From the NCBI GenBank assembly GCA_026981645.1, contig JALSII010000006.1, positions 98,564 to 162,563 of the forward strand: a DNA stretch of 64,000 nucleotides, written 5' to 3'. A model generated the notes under the pieces. That model saw only the letters and a program-made list of their open reading frames with translations, was not told where the DNA came from and searched no databases. How positions within the stretch are numbered: the first letter of the stretch is position 1; each line of letters begins with the position of its first letter. Shown here one piece after another: positions 7,418 through 16,940 of this stretch. Both the position numbers and the translations under genes were made by a program. Source of the DNA: Hyphomicrobiales bacterium. GTDB taxonomy: Bacteria > Pseudomonadota > Alphaproteobacteria > Rhizobiales > Devosiaceae.

Positions 7418-9006
7418 GGTGTCACCTCAATTCCAACCGCATCAATATATCTCTGCGTGCTGAGTAAATCCTGCGCTGAAATTCCCGCACTGGTGAACAC
7501 AAGGTTGGGGAACAGACCGACCAAAACGATGATTCCGACCAAAGCGATAGCGGAACCTTGTGCCGCCCATTTTTCGAGAGGGCTTAAGCGGCGCAACTGG
7601 TCATTTTTCTGTTCTGAGAATTTCCCCTCCCGGCCGGGGCGCCAGAAAATATGCGCCCACAGCCGCGTTCCTGCAATCGAAGTGAGAATTGAATTGGCAA
7701 GAACTGCAAATAATATCAGCCAGTCGGAATTTTCAATAGCCCCCTGCGCAAGGAGTAATTTTGGCCAGAAACCAAGAAATGGAGGAAGGCCGGCGGCCCC
7801 GAAAATCAAAATCAGAAACATGATTGAAATGGGAGAACTGGCCGCATAAACGCCTCCCATATGTCTGGTGTCAGTGGCCTGGGTTACACGTTCAATCAAG
7901 CCCGCAACCAGATAGAGAGCTGACATGGTCAATATCGAATGAAATGCATAAAAAATTGCTCCAGCCACCCCGACTATTGTGGGCAGGGCCATGCCCGCAA
8001 ACACGGCGCCAATTCCACCTATGACCAGAAACCCCAAAGCGCGGCGCAGATTTGTCTGTGCCAGTGCACCCAGAGGCGCAATCAACAAAGTTGATACAGC
8101 AATTGCCGTCAGAACCGGGTCGAGTATGTCGCGCGATGCGGGGAGCAAGGCAATCATAATGCGCAACAGTGCATAGACCCCCACTTTGGTAAGCAAGCCC
8201 GCAAACAGTGCGGAAACAGCAGCGTCGGGCGTGTGATAGGAAGCGGGAAGCCAGGCGTTCACCGGAAAGGCGGCCGCCTTCATGCCAAAAGCAAGGAGAA
8301 ACAATGCTGCTATGGCGGTCATTGCTCCGGCGTCCGCGGCAGGCACCACAAGCGAGATATCGGCCATATTCAGCGTGCCGGTGAGCCCATAAATATAACC
8401 AAGGCCTACAAGAAAAAATGTAGTGGCAAGAAAGTTCAAAAACCCGTATTTCACCGCACCATCGAGTTGGATTTTGCGCCCCCCGATAATCATCAGACCA
8501 AAGGATGAAATCAACATCACCTCAAACCAGACGTAGAGATTGAACAGATCACCCGTCAGAAACGCACCGGTAACCCCGGCCAGCAGAAGCAGTACCAGCG
8601 GATAAAATCCATGGCGTTGTTCACGAGGGACGATCTCAGCCTGGAAAAAGACCAGCACAACAAGGGTCACGACAGAGGCGGCCAGGGCAAAGCCTGCACC
8701 CATAAGATCGGCGACAAAGGTAATACCGAAGGGGGGCAGCCAATTGCCCATGGTCATGGCCAGCGGGCCGGTTTCCAGAACTCTCCAGAACAAATCAATT
8801 TCAACAATAATGATGGCCAGCACCGCCAGAATGGCAAAACCTGACTGGTAGCCTCTGGAGTGTCTCAGGACCAGCAGAAGTGCTCCAGCCATCAAAGCAA
8901 TTATAACCGGAAGAATGAGTATCCAGTCTCCGGCAGCGGTTGCCGTTTCAAGCATGGCGGCCGGCAACTCACCTGGTGAATCCGAAAGGTTGTGTGAGGT
9001 TTCCAT
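7414..9006 (-). CDS. mnhD: Mrp/Pha antiporter subunit D (NuoN/NuoL-like)
   Basis: A 530-residue, about 14-helix protein of the proton-translocating subunit family shared with complex I. Recognisable parts are FNLYVWFEVMLISSFGL (with the conserved Glu), LLAFGMKAAAFPVNAWLP (conserved Lys) and YHTPDAAVSALFAGLLTKVG (second Lys). ATG 9006 was chosen over a TTG at 9012; AGG lies seven bases upstream. It sits between mnhC and mnhE. Confidence 0.94.
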   Translation of the reverse strand: METSHNLSDSPGELPAAMLETATAAGDWILILPVIIALMAGALLLVLRHSRGYQSGFAILAVLAIIIVEIDLFWRVLETGPLAMTMGNWLPPFGITFVADLMGAGFALAASVVTLVVLVFFQAEIVPREQRHGFYPLVLLLLAGVTGAFLTGDLFNLYVWFEVMLISSFGLMIIGGRKIQLDGAVKYGFLNFLATTFFLVGLGYIYGLTGTLNMADISLVVPAADAGAMTAIAALFLLAFGMKAAAFPVNAWLPASYHTPDAAVSALFAGLLTKVGVYALLRIMIALLPASRDILDPVLTAIAVSTLLIAPLGALAQTNLRRALGFLVIGGIGAVFAGMALPTIVGVAGAIFYAFHSILTMSALYLVAGLIERVTQATDTRHMGGVYAASSPISIMFLILIFGAAGLPPFLGFWPKLLLAQGAIENSDWLILFAVLANSILTSIAGTRLWAHIFWRPGREGKFSEQKNDQLRRLSPLEKWAAQGSAIALVGIIVLVGLFPNLVFTSAGISAQDLLSTQRYIDAVGIEVTP

Positions 9007-9018
9007 TCCCAAGCCTGC

Positions 9019-9399
9019 CTAGTAGCTCATCGGCGGGCGCGGCGCATTTTTTGGCTCCGCGAGACGCATGTTATCGGTATTGTCGGCATCCAGCTCCTGA
9101 TAGGCGCGGTAGCCCAAAACGAGCAGAAATGTGAACAGCGCAAACCCAATCACAATGGCAGTAAGAATCAATGCCTGAGGCAACGGGTTTGCGGCCAGCT
9201 CGGACGGTCTGAGGGCGCCGGCCGGAACAATGGGTGGCACCTCGGGAGACACCCGACCCATGATAAAAATCAGCAGGTTAACCCCGTTGCCCAATATAGT
9301 AATTCCCAGGAGCATGCGGATAACCGAGCGCGATAATATCAAATATATGGCAGCGGCAAAAAAAGCTCCAACAAACGGGGCCATCAAAAACTCGGTCAT
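9019..9399 (-). CDS. mnhC: Mrp/Pha antiporter subunit C (NuoK-like)
   Basis: A 126-residue NuoK-like subunit with three helices and the conserved [14 protein letters not shown] segment. The loop with [22 protein letters not shown] sequence (here [16 protein letters not shown]) is typical. Overlaps mnhB by 4 bp. Confidence 0.94.
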   Translation of the reverse strand: MTEFLMAPFVGAFFAAAIYLILSRSVIRMLLGITILGNGVNLLIFIMGRVSPEVPPIVPAGALRPSELAANPLPQALILTAIVIGFALFTFLLVLGYRAYQELDADNTDNMRLAEPKNAPRPPMSY

Positions 9400-9818
9400 T
9401 TGCCTTCCTCGTCTTCCTCAAGAGCCAGCGCAATCGCCGAGATGGTGCCGACCACGGCCAGATACACACCGACATCAAAAACCAGCGGCGTTGAAACGGT
9501 GATTTTACTGCCCCCGATCTCGAAATAGGCCCACAATCCGGTGAGATAGGGAACCGACTGCCCCAGCGACAGCAACCCGGCAAACGCGGCGATGAAAACG
9601 CCAAATCCCGCAACCGAAATCGGATCAACACGCATGGCCCGGCGCACTTCTTCGACACCAACGGCAATACCGTAAATCGCCACTGCGGACGCAGCGATCA
9701 ATCCGCCGATAAAGCCCCCGCCCGGTTCATTATGTCCCCGCAGAAGCACAAATACTGAAAACACCACCATGATGGCGGTTAGCGCAGGCGCAATGGTTTT
9801 GAATATTACAGTTCTCAT
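9396..9818 (-). CDS. mnhB: Mrp/Pha antiporter subunit B
   Basis: A 140-residue MnhB with four predicted helices and the family pattern [18 protein letters not shown]. It follows mnhA directly with a 4-bp overlap. The N-terminal MnhB-like domains are fused to MnhA, as usual in this family, and this gene supplies the separate subunit. Confidence 0.93.
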   Translation of the reverse strand: MRTVIFKTIAPALTAIMVVFSVFVLLRGHNEPGGGFIGGLIAASAVAIYGIAVGVEEVRRAMRVDPISVAGFGVFIAAFAGLLSLGQSVPYLTGLWAYFEIGGSKITVSTPLVFDVGVYLAVVGTISAIALALEEDEEGK

Positions 9819-12277
9819 GCGGACGCCTTTGCTGCCGAGGCGCGACGGGAGGTTTTTGCCTGTCTGGAGGCCGCGGTTTTCTTTTTGGCTCTGCTTTTGC
9901 CGCGCTGCGGTTTTTTTGCACCCACACCGGTTTGTGGCCCGCCACCCCGAATTCGGATCAGGGCGAGGATGGCAACACCGGTTGTCATAACCACGGCAAT
10001 CTCTCCAAGCGTATCCAGACCACGATAATCAACCAAAATCACGTTGACGATATTACTCCCGTGGGCAAGGGGCACGCTCGTTTGTGCAAACAATTCGGAC
10101 AGACGCAGGTCAAGGGGTGTTTGCAGAATTGTAATCATAAGCAACGTGACCCCCACACCGCTGACCAGGGCCAGACCACCATCGCGCAAGAGATCCAGAG
10201 GCATGCGACTGTCCCGCTGATCCAGATGCAACCGGGTCATGACCAGGGCCAGAATAACAACTGTCAGGGTCTCAACCATGAACTGGGTAAACCCAAGATC
10301 GGGGGCACCGAACAATATGAAAAACATGGCAACGGCAAAACCCTGTATACCCAGTGAAACGATCGCCATCAAACGTGTCTTTGCAACCACGACCGCCACA
10401 AGCCCGATCATTGCAATCACAAACACAGCCCATTCGTAAAAGGTCATCGTTTTGACATCACTCATGGCGGGCAGGGCGAAGGTCCCCCACATGGGAATAA
10501 GCAGGGCGGCGGCAAAAGCCACAAAAACAACCACCAGGTAAAGCTCAAGGCGCCCATGGTGCCAGAGCCGCGTTATCCTGTCGGAAAAACCGATCAGCCC
10601 GAACATCAGCCAGTCAAACCCGGCATCAAACGACCACCCCAGGTCGCGGGCAAACTCGCGCAGCCAGGTACGGATAGCGTCAATATTCAGGTAAATGAAC
10701 ACACCCAGAACCCAGGTAAGGGCTGAGATGATAAACGGCGTGGTTGTGAGCATCTTGAAAGCATAATAAAGTTTGCTTTCAACCTCGAAATTGTAAATCG
10801 AGGAGGCCGCAGGTTCCAGAATATTTTGTGAAAAATATCCCAGTTGAGTTCCCGCCCACACAGAAAACACACCCAGAACCAGTGCTCCTGCCCATAAAGA
10901 AAAACTCCCCTCATGAGGTTTGAGCGGGGTGGGTTTTATTTCCCCGAAAAAAGCCTTGAACAGGATGGCCAGTCCAACGGCCATCATCATGGCATTACCC
11001 AGCACCATGACAATCACCAGGCTGAGATTAGCCAAAAACAGGCCGCCCCAAGTGCCCTTGAAGGTTAAAATTGCGTACATTTCCTCTTTGGCAAAAAATG
11101 CAACAGTCAGCGGAAGCCCCGCCATTCCGGCGGCAGCAACGACCGCGGCAACAAACGTAACCGGCATGGTACGCCACAAGCCGCCAAGAGCGGTAATGTC
11201 CCGGGTTCCCGTGGCATGATCGATGCCTCCGGCAATCATAAAGAACGCACCCTTGTAAAAAGCATGCCCGACAAGATAGAGGACCGCTGCCAGAATGGCT
11301 TTTTCAGTTCCAATACCGATCAACACAACCAGCAAACCAAGGGAAGCGACAGTCGTTTGCGCCAGCATCTGCTTGAGGTCTGACTGCCTGAGCGCTGTTG
11401 TTGCGCCCCACAAAAGCGTGACAGAGCCCACCACTGTCAGAACCACGCTCCATTCAACGGTGCCCCCAAGAATTGGGGAAAAACGCGCCAGCAGATAGAC
11501 GCCCGCTTTTACCATTGTTGCCGAGTGCAGATAGGCGGAAACCGGAGTTGGCGCCTCCATGGCATTGGGCAGCCAGAAGTGGAAGGGGAATTGCGCCGAT
11601 TTTGTAAATGCGCCAATCAGTATCAGACCCAGAAGAACAGGATAAATCGCCTGTTCCCTGATGGCAGGGCCATATTCAAATATCGAGGAAAGTTCCCAGA
11701 GGTCGGTCATCTGATGAAGCAGCAGCAGACCCGCCAGCAAAAACAGTCCCCCCCCGCCCGTAATCACCAGTGCCTGAATAGCGGCGCGTCTGGAGGCCTG
11801 GCGCACATGGTCAAACCCGATAAGCAAAAACGAGGTGATCGCGGTCAGCTCCCAGAATACGAACAGCGTGATCAGACCGTCAGCCAGAACAAGCCCAAGC
11901 ATTGAGCCCATGAACATCATCATGAATGCCAGAAAGCGCCCCTGATGCGGATGGCCCTTCAGATAGGCACCGGAATAAAGAATTATGAATGTGCCAATGC
12001 CTGAAATCAAAAGGGCAAAGGTCAGGCTCAACCCGTCGATAAAGAAGGAAAACCTCAGCCCATAGGCCGGAATCCAGTCAAACCCCGCTGAAATGAGCTG
12101 CTTGTCGGCCATCGCTTCAACGAAGGAGAGCAGGTATATGAAGATGGAAGCGGGAATAATTGCGAGCAGCCAGCCGGTGTAGCCTTGGGTGAAACGAAAC
12201 AGCAACGGCGCCAGAGCGGCGGCAAAAAACGGTGCTAGCGCGACAAGGCTAAATCCAACATCCAGATCGGAGCTCAA
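9815..12277 (-). CDS. mnhA: Mrp/Pha antiporter large subunit A
   Basis: About 820 residues. The first roughly 500 are NuoL-like, with [40 protein letters not shown] sequence (conserved Lys and His) and [20 protein letters not shown]. The remainder is the fused MbhD/MnhB-like helices ([16 protein letters not shown]). The protein ends in an unusual Lys/Arg/Ala-rich soluble tail of about 35 residues. Start is uncertain: the frame has only TTG candidates near the family start; 12277 has AAGAGG five bases upstream, 12313 is the alternative. First gene of the antiporter operon, divergent from msrB. Confidence 0.9.
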   Translation of the reverse strand: MSSDLDVGFSLVALAPFFAAALAPLLFRFTQGYTGWLLAIIPASIFIYLLSFVEAMADKQLISAGFDWIPAYGLRFSFFIDGLSLTFALLISGIGTFIILYSGAYLKGHPHQGRFLAFMMMFMGSMLGLVLADGLITLFVFWELTAITSFLLIGFDHVRQASRRAAIQALVITGGGGLFLLAGLLLLHQMTDLWELSSIFEYGPAIREQAIYPVLLGLILIGAFTKSAQFPFHFWLPNAMEAPTPVSAYLHSATMVKAGVYLLARFSPILGGTVEWSVVLTVVGSVTLLWGATTALRQSDLKQMLAQTTVASLGLLVVLIGIGTEKAILAAVLYLVGHAFYKGAFFMIAGGIDHATGTRDITALGGLWRTMPVTFVAAVVAAAGMAGLPLTVAFFAKEEMYAILTFKGTWGGLFLANLSLVIVMVLGNAMMMAVGLAILFKAFFGEIKPTPLKPHEGSFSLWAGALVLGVFSVWAGTQLGYFSQNILEPAASSIYNFEVESKLYYAFKMLTTTPFIISALTWVLGVFIYLNIDAIRTWLREFARDLGWSFDAGFDWLMFGLIGFSDRITRLWHHGRLELYLVVVFVAFAAALLIPMWGTFALPAMSDVKTMTFYEWAVFVIAMIGLVAVVVAKTRLMAIVSLGIQGFAVAMFFILFGAPDLGFTQFMVETLTVVILALVMTRLHLDQRDSRMPLDLLRDGGLALVSGVGVTLLMITILQTPLDLRLSELFAQTSVPLAHGSNIVNVILVDYRGLDTLGEIAVVMTTGVAILALIRIRGGGPQTGVGAKKPQRGKSRAKKKTAASRQAKTSRRASAAKASA

Positions 12278-12495
12278 AAGCAACCTCTTTGTTTTCGCGC
12301 GTTTGAGGCGCAAAATAATGCGCCTCGAATCATGGGACTAATGTAACGCCTCACCAGCGCAGAGCAAGTCGAAGTGACCCTGTTTTGGAGCAGTTACCAC
12401 AGCAATCTATACTCACAAAAACCATTAAACTGTCGCAACAGCCAAGCGTGGCACCTATATGATAACAATCATTCCCCGGGAACTGGAGAGAGGCG

Positions 12496-12891
12496 ATGAC
12501 AAAGACATTAAAATCAAACGATGACTGGCGGACACAACTGAGTGACGAACAGTTTCGTATAACCAGAAAACACGGTACCGAGCCGGCATGGTCGAACCCG
12601 CTGAATCAGGAAAAACGCAATGGTACCTATTCCTGCGTCTGTTGTGGCGCTCTTCTGTTTTCGTCGGAAGCAAAGTATGATTCCGGTTCCGGCTGGCCCA
12701 GTTTTTTCAAACCTGCCTCGGAAGAAGCAATAAGTGCTCATGCAGATGGATCCTTGTTCATGCGCCGTACTGAAATCCGGTGTGCAGGATGTGAAGCGCA
12801 CCTGGGTCATGTATTCAAGGACGGCCCGAAACCCACCGGGCTGCGCTACTGCATGAACGGCACCGCCCTCAAATTCACCCCTGAAGAATAA
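12496..12891 (+). CDS. msrB: Peptide-methionine (R)-S-oxide reductase
   Basis: A 131-residue MsrB, which repairs the R-epimer of methionine sulfoxide in proteins. Two CxxC zinc pairs are visible (YSCVCCG and RCAGCEAHLGH). The catalytic cysteine lies in LRYCMNG near the C terminus, and SGSGWPSFF is the substrate-site motif. A strong purine-rich GGAGAGAGG precedes the ATG. It is followed 43 bp later by the oligopeptidase gene. Confidence 0.95.
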   Translation: MTKTLKSNDDWRTQLSDEQFRITRKHGTEPAWSNPLNQEKRNGTYSCVCCGALLFSSEAKYDSGSGWPSFFKPASEEAISAHADGSLFMRRTEIRCAGCEAHLGHVFKDGPKPTGLRYCMNGTALKFTPEE

Positions 12892-12934
12892 TCCTCCGTC
12901 GCCAGACCCCGCACAAACAATAATCGAGCTTTCC

Positions 12935-15031
12935 ATGTCCAAACCTGCCCCGCCGGTCGCCGAAAAAAAACAACATACTGCCGTCAATCACGGTGTCAGC
13001 CGGAATGATCCCTATCACTGGCTGAGGGCCGCCAACTGGCAGGAGGTCATGCGGGACCCTGAAGTTCTGGATTCTGAAATCCGCGCCTACCTGGAAGCGG
13101 AAAACCGCTATTTCACCGAAGTGTTCAGCGATAAAACCGCCGACTTACGGGAGAAAATCTACAGGGAAATTCGCGGGCGCATCAAGGAAGATGATTCCTC
13201 AGTTCCCACCCCGGATGGAGATTTTGCCTATTTCTCACGCATGGAAACGGGCAGACAATATCCCCTGCTGGTGCGCACAATGCGCAGCGGAAAAGATGAG
13301 CAGGTTCTGCTCGACTGCAATGTGGAGGCGGGGGAGAGCTATTTCGGGTTTGCCGGGGCCATCCATGACCCCTCCCATCGTTTTTTGGCCTGGGCCGCCG
13401 ATCGCAATGGATCAGAATATTACACCATCAAGGTGCGAGACCTTGAGACAGGAAAGGACATCACCGACACAATCGAAAAGTCCGCTGGCGGCACTGTATG
13501 GTCGGCCGACAGCAAAAGCCTCTATTATGTGGAACTGGATGAAAATCACCGCCCCTACCAGGTGCGCCGCCATGCAATGGGCACTTCGCAATCTGAAGAC
13601 GAAATTGTTTACACCGAAGCGGATCCGGGGTTTTTCGTTAATGTCAGCAAGACATTGTCGGGGAAGTTTGTTGTCATTAGTGCAGGCGATCATCAGACCT
13701 CTGAGGCCCATTTGATTGATGCGCAAACCAACGGTGTTCCGATGCTGGTCGCCGGGCGCAAGGTCGGGCGCGAATACAGCGTTGACGAGCGGGAGGGCAC
13801 ACTCTTTATCCTGACCAATGACAATGGGGCAGAGGATTTCAAAATCGTCACCGCTGACATTTCATCTCCGGGCGCGGAAAACTGGCAGGATATCGTACCC
13901 CACCGGCCCGGCACTCTCATTCTTACGAGTTTTGTGATCAAAAATCATCTTGTCCGGCTCGAGCGTGCCGAAGGTTTGCCGCGCATAATCATACGCAATC
14001 TTACAAACGCCAGTGAGTCTGAAATCGCCTTTGAGGAGGAAGCCTATAGCCTGGGCGTTTCAGCGGGTTATGAATTTGATACCAGCGACATTCGTTTCAC
14101 CTATTCTTCGCCCACCACGCCTTCGCGGGTATTCGACTATAATCTTGAAACCGGGACGCGCACCTTGCGCAAGGAGCAAAAAGTGCCTTCCGGCCACAAG
14201 CCGCAAGACTATGTGACCCGTCGTGTTTTTGCCGAGGCGGCAGACGGGGAAAAAATCCCCCTCACCCTGCTCTACCACAAGAACACCAAGCTGGATGGCT
14301 CGGCCCCCTGCCTTCTCTATGGCTACGGGGCCTATGGCATTTCCATGCCGGCGAATTTTTCCGTTGCCAATCTGTCACTGGTGGACAGGGGTTTTGTTCA
14401 TGCCATCGCCCATGTGCGCGGCGGCAAGGACAAAGGTTACGGCTGGTACGCCAAGGGACGGCGCGAACACAAAACGAATACCTTCACCGACTTCATTGCC
14501 GCCGCAGAACACCTCATCGCAGAGCAGTTCACCTCAAGGGGCAAAATCGTGGCACAAGGGGGGTCTGCGGGAGGCATGCTGATGGGCGCAATTGCCAATA
14601 TGCGCCCTGACCTGTTTGCAGGTATCATTGCGCAGGTGCCCTTCGTCGACGTGCTCACGACCATGCTCGACGACACGCTGCCACTGACCCCGCCCGAATG
14701 GCCCGAATGGGGCAACCCCATCGCCTCAAAAGAGGATTATGAACGTATCCTCTCCTACTCCCCTTATGACAATGTTCAGGCTCAGGACTATGCCCCCATG
14801 CTGGTGCTGGCTGGCTTGACAGACCCCCGCGTGACCTATTGGGAACCGGCAAAATGGGTGGCCCGGCTACGCGCCACTAAAACCGATACCCAGCCGCTGT
14901 TTCTCAAAACCAACATGGAAGCAGGGCATGGCGGCGCGACCGGTCGATTTGAAAGGATCAAGGAAACCGCTTTAACTCAGGCGTTTGCCCTTTGGGCCGC
15001 CAATAACAAAAAATTTGAAGGCCTTGACTGA
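12935..15031 (+). CDS. ptrB: Oligopeptidase B (prolyl oligopeptidase family, S9A)
   Basis: A 698-residue cytoplasmic serine peptidase that cleaves short peptides after Arg or Lys. The N-terminal two thirds is the beta-propeller that limits substrate size; the C-terminal third is the alpha/beta-hydrolase. The triad is visible as Ser544 in GGSAGGM, Asp630 in GLTDPRV and His665 in EAGHGG. The family signature GYGAYG and HVRGG are present. Length is normal. It sits between msrB and sodB, but no functional link is evident. Confidence 0.94.
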   Translation: MSKPAPPVAEKKQHTAVNHGVSRNDPYHWLRAANWQEVMRDPEVLDSEIRAYLEAENRYFTEVFSDKTADLREKIYREIRGRIKEDDSSVPTPDGDFAYFSRMETGRQYPLLVRTMRSGKDEQVLLDCNVEAGESYFGFAGAIHDPSHRFLAWAADRNGSEYYTIKVRDLETGKDITDTIEKSAGGTVWSADSKSLYYVELDENHRPYQVRRHAMGTSQSEDEIVYTEADPGFFVNVSKTLSGKFVVISAGDHQTSEAHLIDAQTNGVPMLVAGRKVGREYSVDEREGTLFILTNDNGAEDFKIVTADISSPGAENWQDIVPHRPGTLILTSFVIKNHLVRLERAEGLPRIIIRNLTNASESEIAFEEEAYSLGVSAGYEFDTSDIRFTYSSPTTPSRVFDYNLETGTRTLRKEQKVPSGHKPQDYVTRRVFAEAADGEKIPLTLLYHKNTKLDGSAPCLLYGYGAYGISMPANFSVANLSLVDRGFVHAIAHVRGGKDKGYGWYAKGRREHKTNTFTDFIAAAEHLIAEQFTSRGKIVAQGGSAGGMLMGAIANMRPDLFAGIIAQVPFVDVLTTMLDDTLPLTPPEWPEWGNPIASKEDYERILSYSPYDNVQAQDYAPMLVLAGLTDPRVTYWEPAKWVARLRATKTDTQPLFLKTNMEAGHGGATGRFERIKETALTQAFALWAANNKKFEGLD

Positions 15032-15117
15032 TTGTCGCACCTGACACAATAAACTGAAGACAAAAATGACCAGCACGAATTTCCAGCGTGATTGTTCCAA
15101 CATTTTAGGAGGCCAAA

Positions 15118-15714
15118 ATGGCTTTTGAACTTCCCGACCTGCCCTATGCCTATGACGCGCTTGACCCGTTCATGTCAGCGGAAACCTTTGAATACCATCA
15201 CGACAAGCACCATCAGGCCTATGTGACCAATGGCAACAAACTGCTGGAGGGATCTGGCCTCGAAGGAAAAAGCCTTGAGGATGTTGTCATCGGCTCGTTT
15301 GGCAAAAATGCCGGCCTGTTCAACAATGCAGCCCAGCATTATAACCATCTGCATTTCTGGAACTGGATGAAGCCCAACGGTGGCGGTGCCATTCCGGGCA
15401 ATCTTGAAGCAAAGATCAATGCCGATCTGGGCAGTGTTGCCGCATTCCGCGACGCTTTCATTGCCGCAGGCACAACTCAGTTCGGCTCGGGCTGGGCATG
15501 GCTTACCCTCAAGGGCGGCAAGCTGGAAGTCACCAAGACGCCAAATGGGGAAAACCCGCTGGTCCATGGTGGTGTTCCGCTTCTGGGTGTCGATGTATGG
15601 GAGCATTCCTACTATATTGATTATCGCAATGCCCGGCCCAAATATCTGGAAGCCTTTTTCGACAATATGGTCAACTGGGAATATGTGGCGGAGCTTTTTG
15701 AAGCCGCTTCCTGA
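15118..15714 (+). CDS. sodB: Superoxide dismutase, Fe-type
   Basis: A 198-residue Fe/Mn superoxide dismutase, dismutating superoxide in the cytoplasm. Metal ligands are His27, His77 (NHLHFW), Asp159 and His163 (DVWEH). Gln73 in NAAQ is the Fe-type position. An AGGAGG Shine-Dalgarno is placed six bases before the ATG, suggesting strong translation, and a strong terminator follows, so it is probably a single-gene transcript. Confidence 0.95.
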   Translation: MAFELPDLPYAYDALDPFMSAETFEYHHDKHHQAYVTNGNKLLEGSGLEGKSLEDVVIGSFGKNAGLFNNAAQHYNHLHFWNWMKPNGGGAIPGNLEAKINADLGSVAAFRDAFIAAGTTQFGSGWAWLTLKGGKLEVTKTPNGENPLVHGGVPLLGVDVWEHSYYIDYRNARPKYLEAFFDNMVNWEYVAELFEAAS

Positions 15715-15742
15715 CCTGCTGTTGAATCTAACCAGCCAGAAT

Positions 15743-15773
15743 ATCCGGCCATCATCGATGGTCGGATTTTTTT
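15743..15773 (+). terminator. Rho-independent terminator of sodB
   Basis: An 11-bp stem (ATCCGGCCATC with GATGGTCGGAT, one G-U) closed by a three-base loop and followed by six or more T. Confidence 0.9.
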
Positions 15774-15828
15774 GAATAAACTGAGCCAATATCTGATTTG
15801 AAACCCTTCTCGCTGTCGTCCCTGTGTG

Positions 15829-15843
15829 TTAACACTTTGTTAA
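15829..15843. promoter_or_regulatory. CtrA-type box TTAA-N7-TTAA
   Basis: TTAA at 15829-15832 and 15840-15843 with exactly seven bases between matches the full binding site of the alphaproteobacterial cell-cycle regulator CtrA. It ends 17 bp before the GTG start of the receiver-domain gene, immediately upstream of its Shine-Dalgarno. Confidence 0.6.
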
Positions 15844-15860
15844 CCATAAGGAGGCACGAG

Positions 15861-16394
15861 GTGGTTTCTCAAAAGAAGTCCGTTGCGGTGATTACTTCAA
15901 GCCCGGCCCTGAGCTCGATAATCTCCATGGTGCTGGGTCGTGAAGAGGCCCTGCGCACCCAGCAATTCAAAGGGATTGACTCGCTCGTTTCCCACATGCG
16001 GATATTACCCGTTGATCTTATTGTGTCAGATTACAAGCTTGAAAACAGAACCGCCCCTGGCCTTGTAGCCATGTTGCGCAAAACCCTTCCTCGCCGCCGC
16101 TATCAACTGATCGTGCTGAGCGACCATATGGATAGGGAAGTCAAGCTGAGTTGTCGGTTTGCAGGAGTGGACGAAGTCATAATCAAGCCCATGTCGCCGC
16201 TGTTTCTCAAAGAGCGCGTTGTGGCCCGGCTCGAAACTGGGGAGAGCCAAACCAGCGCGAACTGGCGCACACCGCACGCCTCTTGCTCCCACCCCTCCAA
16301 AGACACTGTTGCCTATTCAGGAAATGTCATCCCGCTTTTTGGTACTTCCAACAATCCGGACCAGAGAAGCGGCGACAGCCTGCACCCCGCATAA
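15861..16394 (+). CDS. Stand-alone receiver-domain protein
   Basis: A 177-residue protein. Residues about 8-125 form a CheY-like receiver with phospho-acceptor Asp in LIVSDYKLE, the Ser/Thr position in LIVLSDH and the conserved Lys in VIIKPMS. The remaining 50 residues are a polar tail without a DNA-binding domain. It probably relays phosphate or acts through protein contact; partner kinase unknown. I chose GTG 15861 because a perfect AAGGAGG lies seven bases upstream; the longer frame from 15798 would place the CtrA-like box and this Shine-Dalgarno inside the coding sequence. Confidence 0.75.
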   Translation: MVSQKKSVAVITSSPALSSIISMVLGREEALRTQQFKGIDSLVSHMRILPVDLIVSDYKLENRTAPGLVAMLRKTLPRRRYQLIVLSDHMDREVKLSCRFAGVDEVIIKPMSPLFLKERVVARLETGESQTSANWRTPHASCSHPSKDTVAYSGNVIPLFGTSNNPDQRSGDSLHPA

Positions 16395-16400
16395 GCTCTC

Positions 16401-16940
16401 TTATGCCGTAAGACGGGCAACTTTCGTCCATACATCCTCGACCGTTTCAGCGAACTGCACAGATTTGTGGGCCTTGGGGAAGCTGTGTGCAAATACGTCA
16501 ACGGAAATTCCACGAATAATCTCAAAGGCGTTGTTGTGGTTCAACAAAACGACGGGCTTGCTGGCACCCAGTTCTGCAACTGTAAAATAAAGACTGGTGG
16601 CCGATGCCAGTGAGCCGGGAAGCCCGACAAAACAATCGGCCATCTCAGCCAACCGGTTCAGGCGGTCCTTTTTTTCAGCAATGCGTTCAACAGAAATATC
16701 CCCCAGCGCCTTGGGAATAACGAAACTGTCATCGGCAATCAGCGCCACACCGCCACCGGCGGCGCGGGCGCTGGTAATTACCGGCAGGGGCATTTGCCCA
16801 TCCTGGGCCAGACAAATCAGTTTTGCCCCCTTCTTGGCCAGCAATGCGCCGGTCTGGGACATCAGAGAGGAGCGCCCCGCATCCCCCGGCCCCTTGTCAG
16901 AGGCAAAAATGGCCAGTGTAAGCTGCTTGAAATTGCTCAT
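16401..16940 (-). CDS. LOG-family-like Rossmann protein
   Basis: A 179-residue protein with the Rossmann fold layout of the LOG / TIGR00725 group (nucleotide phosphoribohydrolase relatives). The strand-loop region at the start reads LAIFASDKGPGD, and the segment corresponding to the PGGxGTxxE active-site motif reads LPGSLASATSLY. The usual catalytic pattern is thus altered, so cytokinin-type phosphoribohydrolase activity should not be assumed. Its start overlaps the stop of the HerA-like gene (ATGA), so the two are translationally coupled. Confidence 0.65.
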   Translation of the reverse strand: MSNFKQLTLAIFASDKGPGDAGRSSLMSQTGALLAKKGAKLICLAQDGQMPLPVITSARAAGGGVALIADDSFVIPKALGDISVERIAEKKDRLNRLAEMADCFVGLPGSLASATSLYFTVAELGASKPVVLLNHNNAFEIIRGISVDVFAHSFPKAHKSVQFAETVEDVWTKVARLTA

